Source of the DNA: DASUPK01 sp963736685
Lineage (GTDB): Bacteria > Actinomycetota > Thermoleophilia > Solirubrobacterales > 70-9
Direction of reading: 5' to 3'
DNA length: 64,000 bases
Assembly (NCBI GenBank): GCA_963736685.1
Contig: CAVTPZ010000015.1
Span: 1-64,000, forward strand
The translations under genes were made by a program, and so were the position numbers. Below the pieces are notes generated by a model, which made no database searches, was not told where the DNA came from, and saw only the letters and a program-made list of their open reading frames with translations. Shown one piece after another: positions 34,144-42,713 of the stretch (its first letter is position 1; every line of letters starts with the position of its first letter).

Positions 34144-34232
34144 CGATGATGGGACTGGTGGCCATCGTCGTCGCGGTGGTGATCCTGGTCTTCTTCGCCT
34201 TCGGCTACGTGTTCGGCCTGCTCTTCCTCTGA
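34113..34232 (+). CDS. Small single-helix membrane protein (39 aa)
   Basis: A 39-residue frame starts inside the folC tail: MDREARSELLTMMGLVAIVV, then AVVILVFFAFGYVFGLLFL. Residues 13-38 form one strongly hydrophobic helix after an acidic-basic N terminus. It overlaps folC by 31 bases in another frame, consistent with translational coupling, and the composition is not what random GC-rich sequence gives. Function unknown. Confidence 0.55.
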   Translation: MDREARSELLTMMGLVAIVVAVVILVFFAFGYVFGLLFL

Positions 34233-34320
34233 ATCGCCCTGAAAATCCTCTGATCCCAATGCCAGGCAGGGTTCAACCCCCAAATAGGGAAGTACGTACA
34301 CTCGCGGCTCCAATTCGCCC

Positions 34321-35064
34321 ATGCCTCTAGGAATCTTCGGACTCAGCGGCACGGCCGGCCTGATCGCCAGCCTGGTCATTCTCTTCCTGGTCGTCGTCTA
34401 TCTGGCGCTGATCTGGTGGACGTACCTCGATGCCCGCAGGCGAATCGAGGACCCGGTCCTGATCGCGTGCGCCACGGCGGCCTCGGTTTTTCCGTATCTG
34501 GGCACGGTCGTCTACACGATCCTGCGCCCACCGGAGTTCCTCGAGGACCGCGAGGAGCGCGAGCTGGAGCTGCGTGCGGCCGAGCTGGAGTTGCGGCAGC
34601 GGATCGAGAACTCCTGTCCGCACTGCGAATACCCGATCGAGCGCTCGTACCTGCGTTGCCCCAACTGCGAGCGGCGGCTGCGCAACCCGTGCCGCAAGTG
34701 CCACAAGCCGCTCGATCCGCGCTGGGGCATCTGCCCGTACTGCGAGACCCAGGTCCGAAAGCAGCAGCGCCCCGACCGTGAGACGACCCGTCGCGCCGAC
34801 AGGCCGAGATCCGGACGGTCCACGAGCCAGCGCCAACCGAGCTCGAGCTCGGGTTCGGGTTCGTCCTCAGGCTCGTCACGCTCGTCCTCGGGATCTCGTC
34901 ACGCGCGTCCTCTTCAGACGGCCCCACGCGCCGCCAGGACCGCCCGGCGGTGGGCGCCAGGCCGCCGCAGCGGCCGAGCAGCTCGAGCCGCTAGCCCCGC
35001 GCCAGCAGGGCGCGGATCGTCCTTGCCACCCTGCGCGGGTCGCTCTCGATCTGCCGCCAGGTGA
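34321..35064 (+). CDS. Membrane protein with double zinc ribbon
   Basis: Two N-terminal transmembrane segments (about 8-35 and 50-68) with DARRRIEDPVLIACATAASV between them are followed by a charged helix (REERELELRAAELELRQRIE). Two zinc ribbons come next: CPHCEYPIERSYLRCPNCE and CRKCHKPLDPRWGICPYCE, four C-x-x-C pairs. The last 100 residues are Ser/Arg-rich, low complexity and probably disordered. Such DZR membrane proteins are common in actinobacteria with unknown function. The 3' end overlaps the convergent AbiEi/DUF559 gene by 74 bases, so the exact end is less certain than the ribbons. Confidence 0.75.
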   Translation: MPLGIFGLSGTAGLIASLVILFLVVVYLALIWWTYLDARRRIEDPVLIACATAASVFPYLGTVVYTILRPPEFLEDREERELELRAAELELRQRIENSCPHCEYPIERSYLRCPNCERRLRNPCRKCHKPLDPRWGICPYCETQVRKQQRPDRETTRRADRPRSGRSTSQRQPSSSSGSGSSSGSSRSSSGSRHARPLQTAPRAARTARRWAPGRRSGRAARAASPAPAGRGSSLPPCAGRSRSAAR

Positions 35065-35830
35065 GCCGGATGATGCGGTAACCCAGCACCGAGAGCCGAG
35101 CGTCGCGCTCGCGGTCGTCCTCGAACGCGGACCTGGTGCCGTGGGATTCCCAGCCGTCGAGCTCTGCGATCAGGCCCTGATCGGCCCAAAGAAAATCCAC
35201 CTCGTAGCGGTCGACTCTGGCGTTCACAACCGGCTGGGGAAGGCGGTGGTGGCGGCAGAGGGCGAGCATCCTCGCCTCGAGCTCAGACCGGGTCCCGTCG
35301 CTCGTCGCTTCGCCGGTGTGAAGTCGCCGGAATTCCGCTTCGCGGACGGCGGCGGCGTATTGGGCAGGAGAGAGGACAGGACGAAGGTCGGCGAGGGTCC
35401 GGTCCGGGGTGGTCACGGGAATGCCGAGCCGCCGGGTGCAGGACGAGGCAGTCAAGGTGGTGGAGCGGTGGAGAACGATGCCCGCGCGCGAGACTCTTCC
35501 GGAGGTTCCGGGGAGCGTCACGTCGACTGGACCATTTCGCGGCCGGCGGATTTCCCAGAGAGCTGCCGCGTCGTGATGACTCAGCACGGCGCCAAGTCCA
35601 CACGCGAGCACCGCCGCCATCCATGCGCCCTGATGGCTGAGGTGGCGGTGGCCGACAGCGTAAACACCGCGATGAAGGGGGAGTAGTCGGCTGGCTCGAA
35701 CGCGGCGGTGAATCCCGGCGCGCGTGAGGCCGAGGGAGCCCAGCTGAGCGCTGGAGACCACGCCGTACTGGCGGTACGCAATGCGGGCAATGAGGGCGTC
35801 CGGGTCCTGCTTGTCGACTTTGTTCCGCAC
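34991..35830 (-). CDS. AbiEi-like antitoxin domain plus DUF559 (Vsr-like) endonuclease domain
   Basis: The 279-residue product starts with an AbiEi-type winged-helix domain (ALIARIAYRQYGVVSSAQLG, SLGLTRAGIHRRVRASRLLP, HRGVYAVGHRHLSHQGAWMA). It ends with a DUF559 domain of the PD-(D/E)XK/Vsr group: YEVDFLWADQGLIAELDGWE, RSAFEDDRERDARLSVLGYR, IIRLTWRQIE. D-F-x-W and the E-x-D after it look like the metal-binding core. This two-domain layout is widespread in actinobacteria and its biology is poorly understood; AbiEi alone is a self-regulating antitoxin. The GTG at 35830 is the best start and lies in the loop of a 14-base inverted repeat. Confidence 0.82.
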   Translation of the reverse strand: MRNKVDKQDPDALIARIAYRQYGVVSSAQLGSLGLTRAGIHRRVRASRLLPLHRGVYAVGHRHLSHQGAWMAAVLACGLGAVLSHHDAAALWEIRRPRNGPVDVTLPGTSGRVSRAGIVLHRSTTLTASSCTRRLGIPVTTPDRTLADLRPVLSPAQYAAAVREAEFRRLHTGEATSDGTRSELEARMLALCRHHRLPQPVVNARVDRYEVDFLWADQGLIAELDGWESHGTRSAFEDDRERDARLSVLGYRIIRLTWRQIESDPRRVARTIRALLARG

Positions 35831-35850
35831 GTCCGAAACAAAGTCGACAA
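35811..35850. promoter_or_regulatory. Inverted repeat around the AbiEi/DUF559 start codon
   Basis: TTGTCGACTTTGTT (35811-35824) and AACAAAGTCGACAA (35837-35850) are perfect 14-base inverted arms with a 12-base loop. The GTG start of the antitoxin-like gene lies in the loop. AbiEi proteins repress their own operons by binding inverted repeats, so this could be the operator; as RNA it would fold into a hairpin presenting the start codon. Confidence 0.6.
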
Positions 35851-35953
35851 ACGCTGCGTTTTCTCCCCCCGACGTGCGAGCCCGCCCCCTCACTGCCGGT
35901 TTTCGCCCCGACGCAACGCGGTCCCGCGCTGTTCCGTGTACGTTTCCGCGCCG

Positions 35954-36364
35954 ATGGCCACCGAACGCACACTCATCCTCGTCAAGCCGGACGCATTCGA
36001 GCGCGGCCTGACCGGCGAGGTCATCGCCCGGTTCGAGCGCAAGGGACTCCGCCTGGTCGCGCTCAAGCTGATGCGCGCCGACGAGGACATCGCCAATGTC
36101 CATTACGAGGAGCACACGGACAAGCCGTTCTTCGGCGAGCTGGTCGACTTCATCACCGGCGGGGAGCTGGTCGCGATGGTGCTCGAGGGGCCGAATGCCG
36201 TCAAGGCGGCGCGCCAGGTGATCGGCGCCACTGATCCGGTCGAGGCAGACGCCGGCTCGATCCGCGGCCAGTTCGGCACCGAGGTCACCTTCAATCTCGT
36301 GCACGGCTCCGACTCGCCCGAGTCCGCCGAGCGCGAGATCGGGATCTGGTTCACCGAGATCTAG
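35954..36364 (+). CDS. ndk: Nucleoside diphosphate kinase
   Basis: Transfers phosphate between nucleoside di- and triphosphates via a phosphohistidine. At 136 residues it has normal length. The phospho-acceptor His117 is in FNLVHGSDS, and ILVKPDAFERGL, VLEGPNAVKAARQVIGATDP and EIGIWFTE are all present. The ATG at 35954 gives the usual start MATERTLILVKPD. It is followed after 30 bases by maf on the same strand. Confidence 0.97.
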   Translation: MATERTLILVKPDAFERGLTGEVIARFERKGLRLVALKLMRADEDIANVHYEEHTDKPFFGELVDFITGGELVAMVLEGPNAVKAARQVIGATDPVEADAGSIRGQFGTEVTFNLVHGSDSPESAEREIGIWFTEI

Positions 36365-36394
36365 GCCACGCCACCGGCGTCGTAGTCTCCGGGC

Positions 36395-36982
36395 GTGACG
36401 GCGCCCAAGCGAATCATCCTCGCGTCCCGCTCTCCCCAGCGGAAGACGCTGCTCTCCTCGATGGGGTTGACCTTCACCGCGATCTCCCCCGACGTCGAGG
36501 AGACGAGCGAGGGCGAGCCGCGGGACGTGGTGCTGTCCAACGCGCTCGCCAAGGGGTGGGCGGTGGCCGCTCGGCGCCGGGAGGGGACCCTCGTGATCGC
36601 CGGGGACACCGAGGTCGTGGTGGACGGCCGCGTCGTCGGGCAGCCCGCGTTCGAGGGCGAGGCGCGCTGGTGCCTCGAGACGCTCTCTGGCCGCTCCCAT
36701 GAGGTTCTCGGCGCCCTCGCCCTGATCGGCCCGGACCGGGTCAACGGCGAGCCGGCCGTCCGGACCGGGGTCGAGTCCTGCCGCGTCACCTTCGACCACC
36801 TCGGGCCCGAGCTGATCGACCGCTACCTGGCGAGCGAGGAGTGGCGAGGGCGGGCCGGCGGCTACGCCGTGCAGGGACTGGGCTCGGCGCTGGTCGACCG
36901 GGTGGAGGGGGACGTCTCCAACGTGATCGGTCTCCCGATCCGGTTGCTGCTGGAGCTCGCGCCAGAGCTCGCGACTTCGTAG
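36395..36982 (+). CDS. maf: Maf-like nucleoside triphosphate pyrophosphatase
   Basis: Hydrolyses non-canonical or damaged nucleotides and is linked to division control. The family opening ILASRSPQRKTLLSSMG (residues 8-24) has the S-x-R-R-pattern variant SPQRK. IAGDTEVVVDGRVVGQP holds the catalytic Asp. GGYAVQGLGSALVDRVEGD and VSNVIGLPI close the active site. At 195 residues it is normal length; start is a GTG. It lies immediately upstream of mreB, the classical maf-mreBCD order. Confidence 0.94.
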   Translation: MTAPKRIILASRSPQRKTLLSSMGLTFTAISPDVEETSEGEPRDVVLSNALAKGWAVAARRREGTLVIAGDTEVVVDGRVVGQPAFEGEARWCLETLSGRSHEVLGALALIGPDRVNGEPAVRTGVESCRVTFDHLGPELIDRYLASEEWRGRAGGYAVQGLGSALVDRVEGDVSNVIGLPIRLLLELAPELATS

Positions 36983-37001
36983 TCCCGCTATTCCGCGCAT
37001 T

Positions 37002-37029
37002 TTGGGCATTTAGGGCGAGCCGATAGGCT
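37002..37029 (+). promoter_or_regulatory. Probable housekeeping-sigma promoter of the mre cluster
   Basis: TTGGGC (37002-37007), a 16-base spacer and TAGGCT (37024-37029) resemble a sigma-A promoter with -35 TTGACA-like and -10 TAnnnT elements. It is 30 bases before the mreB ATG and 20 bases after the maf stop, in an unusually AT-rich gap. Confidence 0.45.
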
Positions 37030-37059
37030 GCGAGCGATTGCTCATATTTCGTTCTTCCG

Positions 37060-38100
37060 ATGACCTTTCTGTCTTCGATATCCCCCGCGCGCGACATGGC
37101 GGTCGACCTAGGGACCGCCAACACCCTCGTCTACGTCCGTGGCCGGGGGATCGTGCTCTCCGAGCCCTCGGTGGTGGCTGTCGACACCAGCACCGGTGAG
37201 GTGCACGCTGTCGGCGCGGAGGCCAAGCAGATGCTCGGCCGCACGCCGTCCACGATCAACGCGATGCGCCCGCTCAAGGACGGCGTCATCGCCGACTTCG
37301 AGGTCACCGAGTCGATGCTGCGCTACTTCATCAAGCGAGCGAATCACAGCCGCTTCACCCATCCCCGGGTAGTTGTGTGCGTTCCTTCGGGAGTGACCGG
37401 GGTCGAGAAGCGAGCGGTAGAGGAGGCCTGCCTCGGGGCCGGTGCGCGGGAGGCCTACCTGATCGAGGAGCCGATGGCGGCGGCGATCGGCTCCGGGCTG
37501 CCGGTCAGCGAGCCGACGGGCAGCCTGATCGTCGACATCGGCGGCGGTACCACCGAGGTCGCCGTGATCTCACTCGGCGACATCGTCGTCTCCCAATCGA
37601 TCCGCGTGGGCGGCGACGAGATGGACGATGCGATCGTCAACTTCTGCAAGCGCGACCACCAACTCCTGATCGGTCATCAGACGGCCGAGGACATCAAGCA
37701 CGAGGCCGGCTCCGCGGCGCCGCTCAGCCACGAAGTGGAGATCGAGATCCGAGGGCGCGACCTGGGCTCCGGCCTCCCCCGGGCGGTGAAGCTCAACTCC
37801 GAGGACGTCCGCAAGGCCCTCGACGAGCCGATCGCGCAGATCATCGCCGCGGTCCGCGACACCCTCGACCGCACACCGCCGGAGCTCGCCGGCGATCTGA
37901 TGGAGCGGGGGATGACCCTGGCGGGTGGCGGCGCATTGATTCACGGGATGGCGGAGCGGATGGGCAAGGAATGCCAGGTGCCGGCGACGCTCGCCGAGTC
38001 CCCCCTCACCTGCGTCGCAACCGGATCCGGCCAGGCCCTCGAGGAGTTCGAGGCGATCAAGAGAGCGCTGAAGAACTCGAGGGTTCGGAGGCGGTTCTAG
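37060..38100 (+). CDS. mreB: Rod-shape determining actin-like protein MreB
   Basis: An actin-fold ATPase of 346 residues that polymerises under the membrane and directs lateral wall synthesis. The phosphate-1 motif is DMAVDLGTANTLVYVRGRG, phosphate-2 is IVDIGGGTTEVAVISLGD, connecting motifs include EEPMAAAIGSGLPV, and the adenosine motif is GMTLAGGGALIHGM. The N terminus MTFLSSISPA before it is the short amphipathic membrane anchor. First gene of the cluster mreB-pbp2-rodA-mreC-mreD-pbp2-rodA. Confidence 0.97.
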   Translation: MTFLSSISPARDMAVDLGTANTLVYVRGRGIVLSEPSVVAVDTSTGEVHAVGAEAKQMLGRTPSTINAMRPLKDGVIADFEVTESMLRYFIKRANHSRFTHPRVVVCVPSGVTGVEKRAVEEACLGAGAREAYLIEEPMAAAIGSGLPVSEPTGSLIVDIGGGTTEVAVISLGDIVVSQSIRVGGDEMDDAIVNFCKRDHQLLIGHQTAEDIKHEAGSAAPLSHEVEIEIRGRDLGSGLPRAVKLNSEDVRKALDEPIAQIIAAVRDTLDRTPPELAGDLMERGMTLAGGGALIHGMAERMGKECQVPATLAESPLTCVATGSGQALEEFEAIKRALKNSRVRRRF

Positions 38101-38125
38101 GACGGGCTGAAGGGGGAAAGCGGCC

Positions 38126-40016
38126 ATGTATCTCCTGCAGCGTCCCGAGGACATCCCGCCCCGCCTGAGTGGCCGCCTCAACGTCCGCATCGCCATCCTC
38201 ACCGCTCTGCTGGTCGCGGCCATCGCCACCGTCCTGCTCCGGCTCTGGTCTCTGCAGGTGCTCGACGGCCAGCACTACCGCGCGCTTGCGCAGGACCACG
38301 GCGTGCTCGACGTCCGGGTCCATCCCCCGCGCGGCGAGATCCTCGACCGCAACGGCAGGGTCCTGGTCGACAACCGCACGGTGATGAACCTCGAGATGCG
38401 CCCCTCCGATCTGCCCACCGACCCCGGCGAGCGCCACGCGGAGCTCCGCCAGCCTCGGTGGCCTCCTGGGTCTCTCGCAGGGCGCCATCCGCCGCAGGGT
38501 CCGGGAGACCCCACAGTACGCCGGCTATCCGGTCGTCCTCAAGCAGGGCCTCGACCGGCGCCTCCTCTTCTACTTCCTCGAGAACAAGGAGAGCTTTCCC
38601 GGCGTGAGCGTCGAGCGGACCTATCTCCGCAAGTATCTGGACGGGTCACTCGCCGCGCACGTCCTCGGTGCGGTCGGCCAAATCAGCCCGCATCAGCTCA
38701 CCCGTCCGCAATACGCGACGCTCAAGCCGGGCGACATCATCGGCCAGGCGGGCGTCGAGTACACCTACGACAAGTTCCTCCGCGGCACCGCAGGCGCAGA
38801 TCGGATTCAGGTCGACGCGCTCGGGCGCCCTCGAGGAACGCTCGGCCATCGACTCGCGCGGGCGGGCGACAACCTCAGGCTGACCTTGGATTCGGGCATT
38901 CAGGAGACCGGCGAAGCCGCACTCCGGGCCAAGGGGCTCCCCGGCGCGTTCGTGGCCATGAACGTCCATACGGGAGCGATCCTCGGAATGGGCTCCTATC
39001 CCACCTTCGATCCGTCCTTCTATACCCAGCCTCACACCAGGGCCCAGTACGACGCTTTCGGCAGCCGGCCCGGAGACCCACTGGTGGACCGCGCAGACCA
39101 AGGCGGCTACCCGACGGGATCTGCGTTCAAGCCGATCACAGCGACCGCCGCGCTCGAAGACCACCTGATCACTCCCAGCACGATCTTTGACGACACCGGC
39201 TCGCTCGACGTCGGCGGGTTGGTGGTCCACAACGCCGGCGGGGCCGCCAACGGGCCGATCGACATGAGCACCGCCCTCCAGGTCTCCTCGGACGTCTACT
39301 TCTTCAACCTCGGGCTGCACGCTACGGCGAGTGGCAATGGCGGCCAGATCCAGGACTGGGCGTTCAAGTACGGCCTCGGCCGCAAGCCGCAGATCGACGT
39401 TCCGGACGCCACCGCCGGCCTGATCCCCACGCCGGCCTGGCGCAACCGCGTCTACCGAAGTCACAAGAACCCCTACATCGACCGGCCCTGGAACCAGGGC
39501 GACAACGTGAACCTCGCCGTCGGCCAGGGTGACGTGATGGTCACACCGCTGCAGCTGGCTCGCGCGTACGCGGCGCTGGCGAACGGCGGTGCCCTCGTCC
39601 GGCCGCACGTCGGGGGCAGCATCGTGAACCTCCAGGGCCGCACCGTCAGGAAGATCCATCCAGCGCCACAGCGACACCTCCATTTTTCGGCCGAGACGCG
39701 GAACGTGATCCTCGGCGGCCTGCATCGTGCCGCCGACGAGCCGGGCGGCACCTCATACCCGGTCATGGGCAGCTTTCCCATCCCGGTGGCCGGCAAGACC
39801 GGCACGGCCGAGCGCCAGGGCCAGCAGGACCAGTCCTGGTACAGCGTCATCGCTCCGTATCCCAACCCGCAGATCGTCGTCACGGTGACCGTGGAGCGCG
39901 GCGGATTCGGCGTCGAGACTGCCGCACCGATGGCCCGCGCGATCCTCGAGCGCTACTTCAACCAGCGCGGTGGAAGTGTCGACACAGCCGGCGCTCACGC
40001 CGCGGGGCCGGGCTGA
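38126..40016 (+). CDS. Penicillin-binding protein 2, copy 1 (one extra base near 38449)
   Basis: A class B transpeptidase of about 629 residues that cross-links peptidoglycan with RodA. One N-terminal transmembrane helix (about 22-44), a PBP dimerisation domain (HPPRGEILDRNGRVLVDNRT) and the transpeptidase domain with GSAFKPIT (Ser-x-x-Lys), SSDVYFFN in the S-x-N position and AGKTGTAE (K-T-G). At 38449 an extra C (CGCCAGCC where CGCAGCC is expected) splits the frame between ERHAELR and LGGLLGLSQGAIRRRV. The rest reads normally, so the protein is probably intact. Its TGA overlaps the rodA ATG. A second, unbroken copy lies at 42714, with the same domain text throughout. Confidence 0.9.
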
Positions 40017-41179
40017 TGGAAGCCGCCAAGCCATCGCTCACCATCGCGCCACGCCGCTCGCGGGCCGGCGAATGGCTCAGCCTGCGCAGGATGGACGGCG
40101 TGCTGGCGGGCGCCGCCGTCGGCCTGATCGCCTTCAGCGTCTTCACCCTGGCGACCTCCACCCGCAGCGAGATCGCCGGCCGGCCGTTCTTCTTCGTCGA
40201 GCGCCAGGGCCTGTACGCCGTGCTGGGAATCGCCCTGATGATCGCCGTCGCCCGCATCGACTACACGCGCCTTCGCGACCTACGCGTGACGATCTATGCG
40301 GCGATGGTCGGCTCGATCGCCCTCGTCCTGCTGGTGGGGACGGCGGTGCGGGGCTCGAACCGCTGGATCGACCTTCCCTTCTTCCAGTTCGAGCCCTCCG
40401 AGCTCGCGAAGGTCCTGCTCTGCGTCTCCCTCGCGGCCTTCGTCTACGAGCGGGTGCGGAGGCCGTTCGGGCTGCGTCAGACCCTCGTCCTGCTGGCGCT
40501 CGGGCTGGCGCCGGCGGGCCTCGTCTTCCTGCAGCCCGACCTGGGGACGGGAATCGTGCTGGTGGCGATCGCCCTCACGATCCTGTTCGTCGCCGGCATC
40601 CCCTGGCAGCACTTCGCCGCGATCGGTGCGGCCGTCGTGCTGATCGGTGCAGGCGTCTACGCGGCCGGGTCGGCCACGGGCGTTCACTTCCTCCACGGGT
40701 ACCAGCAGGACCGGCTCACCGCCTTCCTGCACCCCAGCGACGATCCGAGCGACGCGAGCTATCAGGTGAACCAGGCTGTCATCGCAGTCGGCTCGGGGGA
40801 GGAGGTCGGGCGCGGCAACGACGCCACCCAGACCGAGCTGCTGTTCTTGCCCGAGCGCCACACCGACTTCATCTACGCCGTGATCGGCGAGCGCTTCGGC
40901 TTCCTCGGCGCCGCCTTCGTCGTCCTGCTCTACGCGGTGCTGTTCTGGCGGGCGATCAGGGTGATGCGAATCTCGCGGAGCTTCTACGGGACGATGATCG
41001 CGGCCGGGGTGGTGGCGATGCTCGCCTTCCAGGTGATCGTCAACGTGGGGATGAACCTCGGGCTGATGCCGGTCACCGGGATCACGCTGCCATTGATGAG
41101 CTACGGCGGGTCCTCGGTGCTGGGCACTTTCCTCGCCCTCGGCGTGTTGCAGGCGATCCACGCCGACGCCCGCGATTAG
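40016..41179 (+). CDS. rodA: RodA-family (SEDS) peptidoglycan glycosyltransferase, copy 1
   Basis: A 387-residue polytopic SEDS protein that polymerises lipid II with its PBP2 partner. Around ten transmembrane helices are visible. Family motifs: NRWIDLPFFQFEPSELAKVL, FLQPDLGTGIVLVAIALTIL, HGYQQDRLTAFLHPSDDPSD, LPERHTDFIYAVIGERFGFL and TGITLPLMSYGGSSVLGTF, including the essential Asp in the H-T-D-F loop region. It overlaps the pbp2 stop (TGATG), so the two are coupled. A second rodA at 44674 has nearly the same central motifs. Confidence 0.94.
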   Translation: MEAAKPSLTIAPRRSRAGEWLSLRRMDGVLAGAAVGLIAFSVFTLATSTRSEIAGRPFFFVERQGLYAVLGIALMIAVARIDYTRLRDLRVTIYAAMVGSIALVLLVGTAVRGSNRWIDLPFFQFEPSELAKVLLCVSLAAFVYERVRRPFGLRQTLVLLALGLAPAGLVFLQPDLGTGIVLVAIALTILFVAGIPWQHFAAIGAAVVLIGAGVYAAGSATGVHFLHGYQQDRLTAFLHPSDDPSDASYQVNQAVIAVGSGEEVGRGNDATQTELLFLPERHTDFIYAVIGERFGFLGAAFVVLLYAVLFWRAIRVMRISRSFYGTMIAAGVVAMLAFQVIVNVGMNLGLMPVTGITLPLMSYGGSSVLGTFLALGVLQAIHADARD

Positions 41180-41236
41180 GGATCAGGGGGAACTCTTTCA
41201 GTCCCGTTGAAGCTAGTCGCTACAAATGCGTGGGGC

Positions 41237-41260
41237 GCAGGCACCCGGTTCGGGGCCTGC
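41237..41260 (+). terminator. Hairpin in the rodA-mreC gap
   Basis: GCAGGC(A)CCC and GGGGCCTGC make a nine-pair stem with a one-base bulge and a five-base loop. It is 27 bases before the mreC ATG and lacks a T tract. It could be a weak terminator or processing site dividing the two halves of the cluster; no known riboswitch pattern is seen in the 108-base gap. Confidence 0.3.
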
Positions 41261-41287
41261 CTAAATGAACTTGAGAGCTAGGAATTC

Positions 41288-42157
41288 ATGTACCGCAAGC
41301 AGGTGCGCCGTCGACGGGCGGTGCTGTTGCTGCTCGTCGCCGCCTCACTGACACTGCTCAGCCTCTATTACCGCGAGGGAAGCTCCGGTGGGCCGCTGCA
41401 TGGCGCGGAGAACGTCGTCTCGACCATCTTCTCGCCGGTCTCGAGCGTGACGGATCGCGCCCTCAAGCCAGTGCGCGACCTGGTCAACTGGTTCCACGAG
41501 ACCTTCGACGCGCGCGGCGACAAGGCTCAGCTCGAGGACCAGGTGGCGAGCCTGCGCAACCAGCTGGCCCGCCAGCAGACCCAGCAGGCCGAGGCCAAGG
41601 AGCTGAGCGCTCTCAACGAGCTCACCAGCGGCGGGATCGTTCCCGACGGGACGACGCCGGTGACCGCTCGGGTCGTCGTACGCTCGCCCACGGTCTGGTA
41701 CTCGACGGTGACGATCGACCACGGCTCGGGCGACGGCATCCGGGTCGACGATCCGGTGGTCGCCGCCCAGGGCCTCGCCGGCAAGATCACCCAGACGACT
41801 CCGAACACCGCCCAGGTGACGCTGATCACCGACGCCGACAGCGCGGTTACCGCGCGGGTTCAGCCCAGCGGCGCAACCGGAGTGGTCGAGCCCAACGTCG
41901 GCAATCCGAACGACCTCCAGCTCGACTTCCTGGAGCGGGGCTCGCACATCGCCGAGGGGCAGATGGTGGTCACCGCGGGATTCTCGACCGGCACCCTCGG
42001 CTCGATCTTCCCGCCGGGAATCCCGATCGGCCACATCACCCAGGCGACGGTCGAGGAGCAGCAGGCCTACCAGCGGGTCCACCTCGCGCCGTTCGCCGAC
42101 CTTCGCGACATGGACTTCGTCAAGGTCCTGACCACGCACAGCGGAGGCTCCAAGTGA
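41288..42157 (+). CDS. mreC: Rod-shape determining protein MreC
   Basis: A 289-residue bitopic scaffold of the elongasome. Transmembrane helix at about 10-28 (RAVLLLLVAASLTLLSLYYR), coiled coil at about 75-110 (KAQLEDQVASLRNQLARQQT), then the beta-rich extracellular domain with VVRSPTVWYSTVTIDHGSGD, GLAGKITQTTPNTAQVTLIT and FSTGTLGSIFPPGIPIGHIT. An AGGA site precedes the ATG by 6 bases. It overlaps mreD by 4 bases. Confidence 0.95.
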   Translation: MYRKQVRRRRAVLLLLVAASLTLLSLYYREGSSGGPLHGAENVVSTIFSPVSSVTDRALKPVRDLVNWFHETFDARGDKAQLEDQVASLRNQLARQQTQQAEAKELSALNELTSGGIVPDGTTPVTARVVVRSPTVWYSTVTIDHGSGDGIRVDDPVVAAQGLAGKITQTTPNTAQVTLITDADSAVTARVQPSGATGVVEPNVGNPNDLQLDFLERGSHIAEGQMVVTAGFSTGTLGSIFPPGIPIGHITQATVEEQQAYQRVHLAPFADLRDMDFVKVLTTHSGGSK

Positions 42158-42705
42158 TCCTGACCCCCGGGATCATCGCCCGGATCGTCGCGCTCTGCGC
42201 CTTCACCGCGATCGCCCAGGTCGTCTGCTTCTCGAAGATGGATGTCTTCGGCTCGAGCCCGGACGTGGCGCTGCTCGTGGTCTTTTCGATCGGCGTCCTC
42301 GGCGGCAGCCTCACCGGCGCGGTGGTCGGCTTCTCGATGGGACTGCTGATCGACTGCCTGCTGCTCCAGACGCTCGGTGGATTCGCCCTGACCCTGCTCT
42401 GCGTCGGCTATGTGGCCGGCCGCTACCGCGAGGCGGTGGGCCGCCCGACCCGCGGGGCCGTGCCGCTGCTCGGCGGAGCGCTCACCCTGCTGGGCGCCCT
42501 GGTGATCGCCGCGATCCAGGTCGGCACAGGCATCGATGCGAACGTGAGCGCAATAGTCGTGCGTGATGCGGTGGTCAAGAGCCTGATCGGGGCGCTTCTC
42601 GCGATTCCCGTCCTACTTCTCGTCAGACTGGTGGTGCGCTCCGCGCTCGTCGATGAGCGACGATCGGCGCGGCGCACAACCGCGCCGCGGCCAGTGGAGC
42701 CTTAG
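42154..42705 (+). CDS. mreD: Rod-shape determining protein MreD
   Basis: A 183-residue membrane protein with about five helices (IIARIVALCAFTAIAQVVCF, DVALLVVFSIGVLGGSLTGA, VVGFSMGLLIDCLLLQTLGG). The G-x-x-x-G-F-x-x-G-L-L-x-D segment is the family mark. The start overlaps the mreC stop (4 bases), and the C-terminal tail is short, basic and Pro-containing. The second pbp2 begins 8 bases downstream. Confidence 0.92.
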   Translation: MILTPGIIARIVALCAFTAIAQVVCFSKMDVFGSSPDVALLVVFSIGVLGGSLTGAVVGFSMGLLIDCLLLQTLGGFALTLLCVGYVAGRYREAVGRPTRGAVPLLGGALTLLGALVIAAIQVGTGIDANVSAIVVRDAVVKSLIGALLAIPVLLLVRLVVRSALVDERRSARRTTAPRPVEP

Positions 42706-42713
42706 CTGCCGTG

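Noticed and set aside
34860..34910. Short Ser-coding repeat in the zinc-ribbon gene as a tandem repeat element
   Set aside because: Low-complexity TCG/TCA codons, not a phased repeat; best seen as a disordered protein tail.
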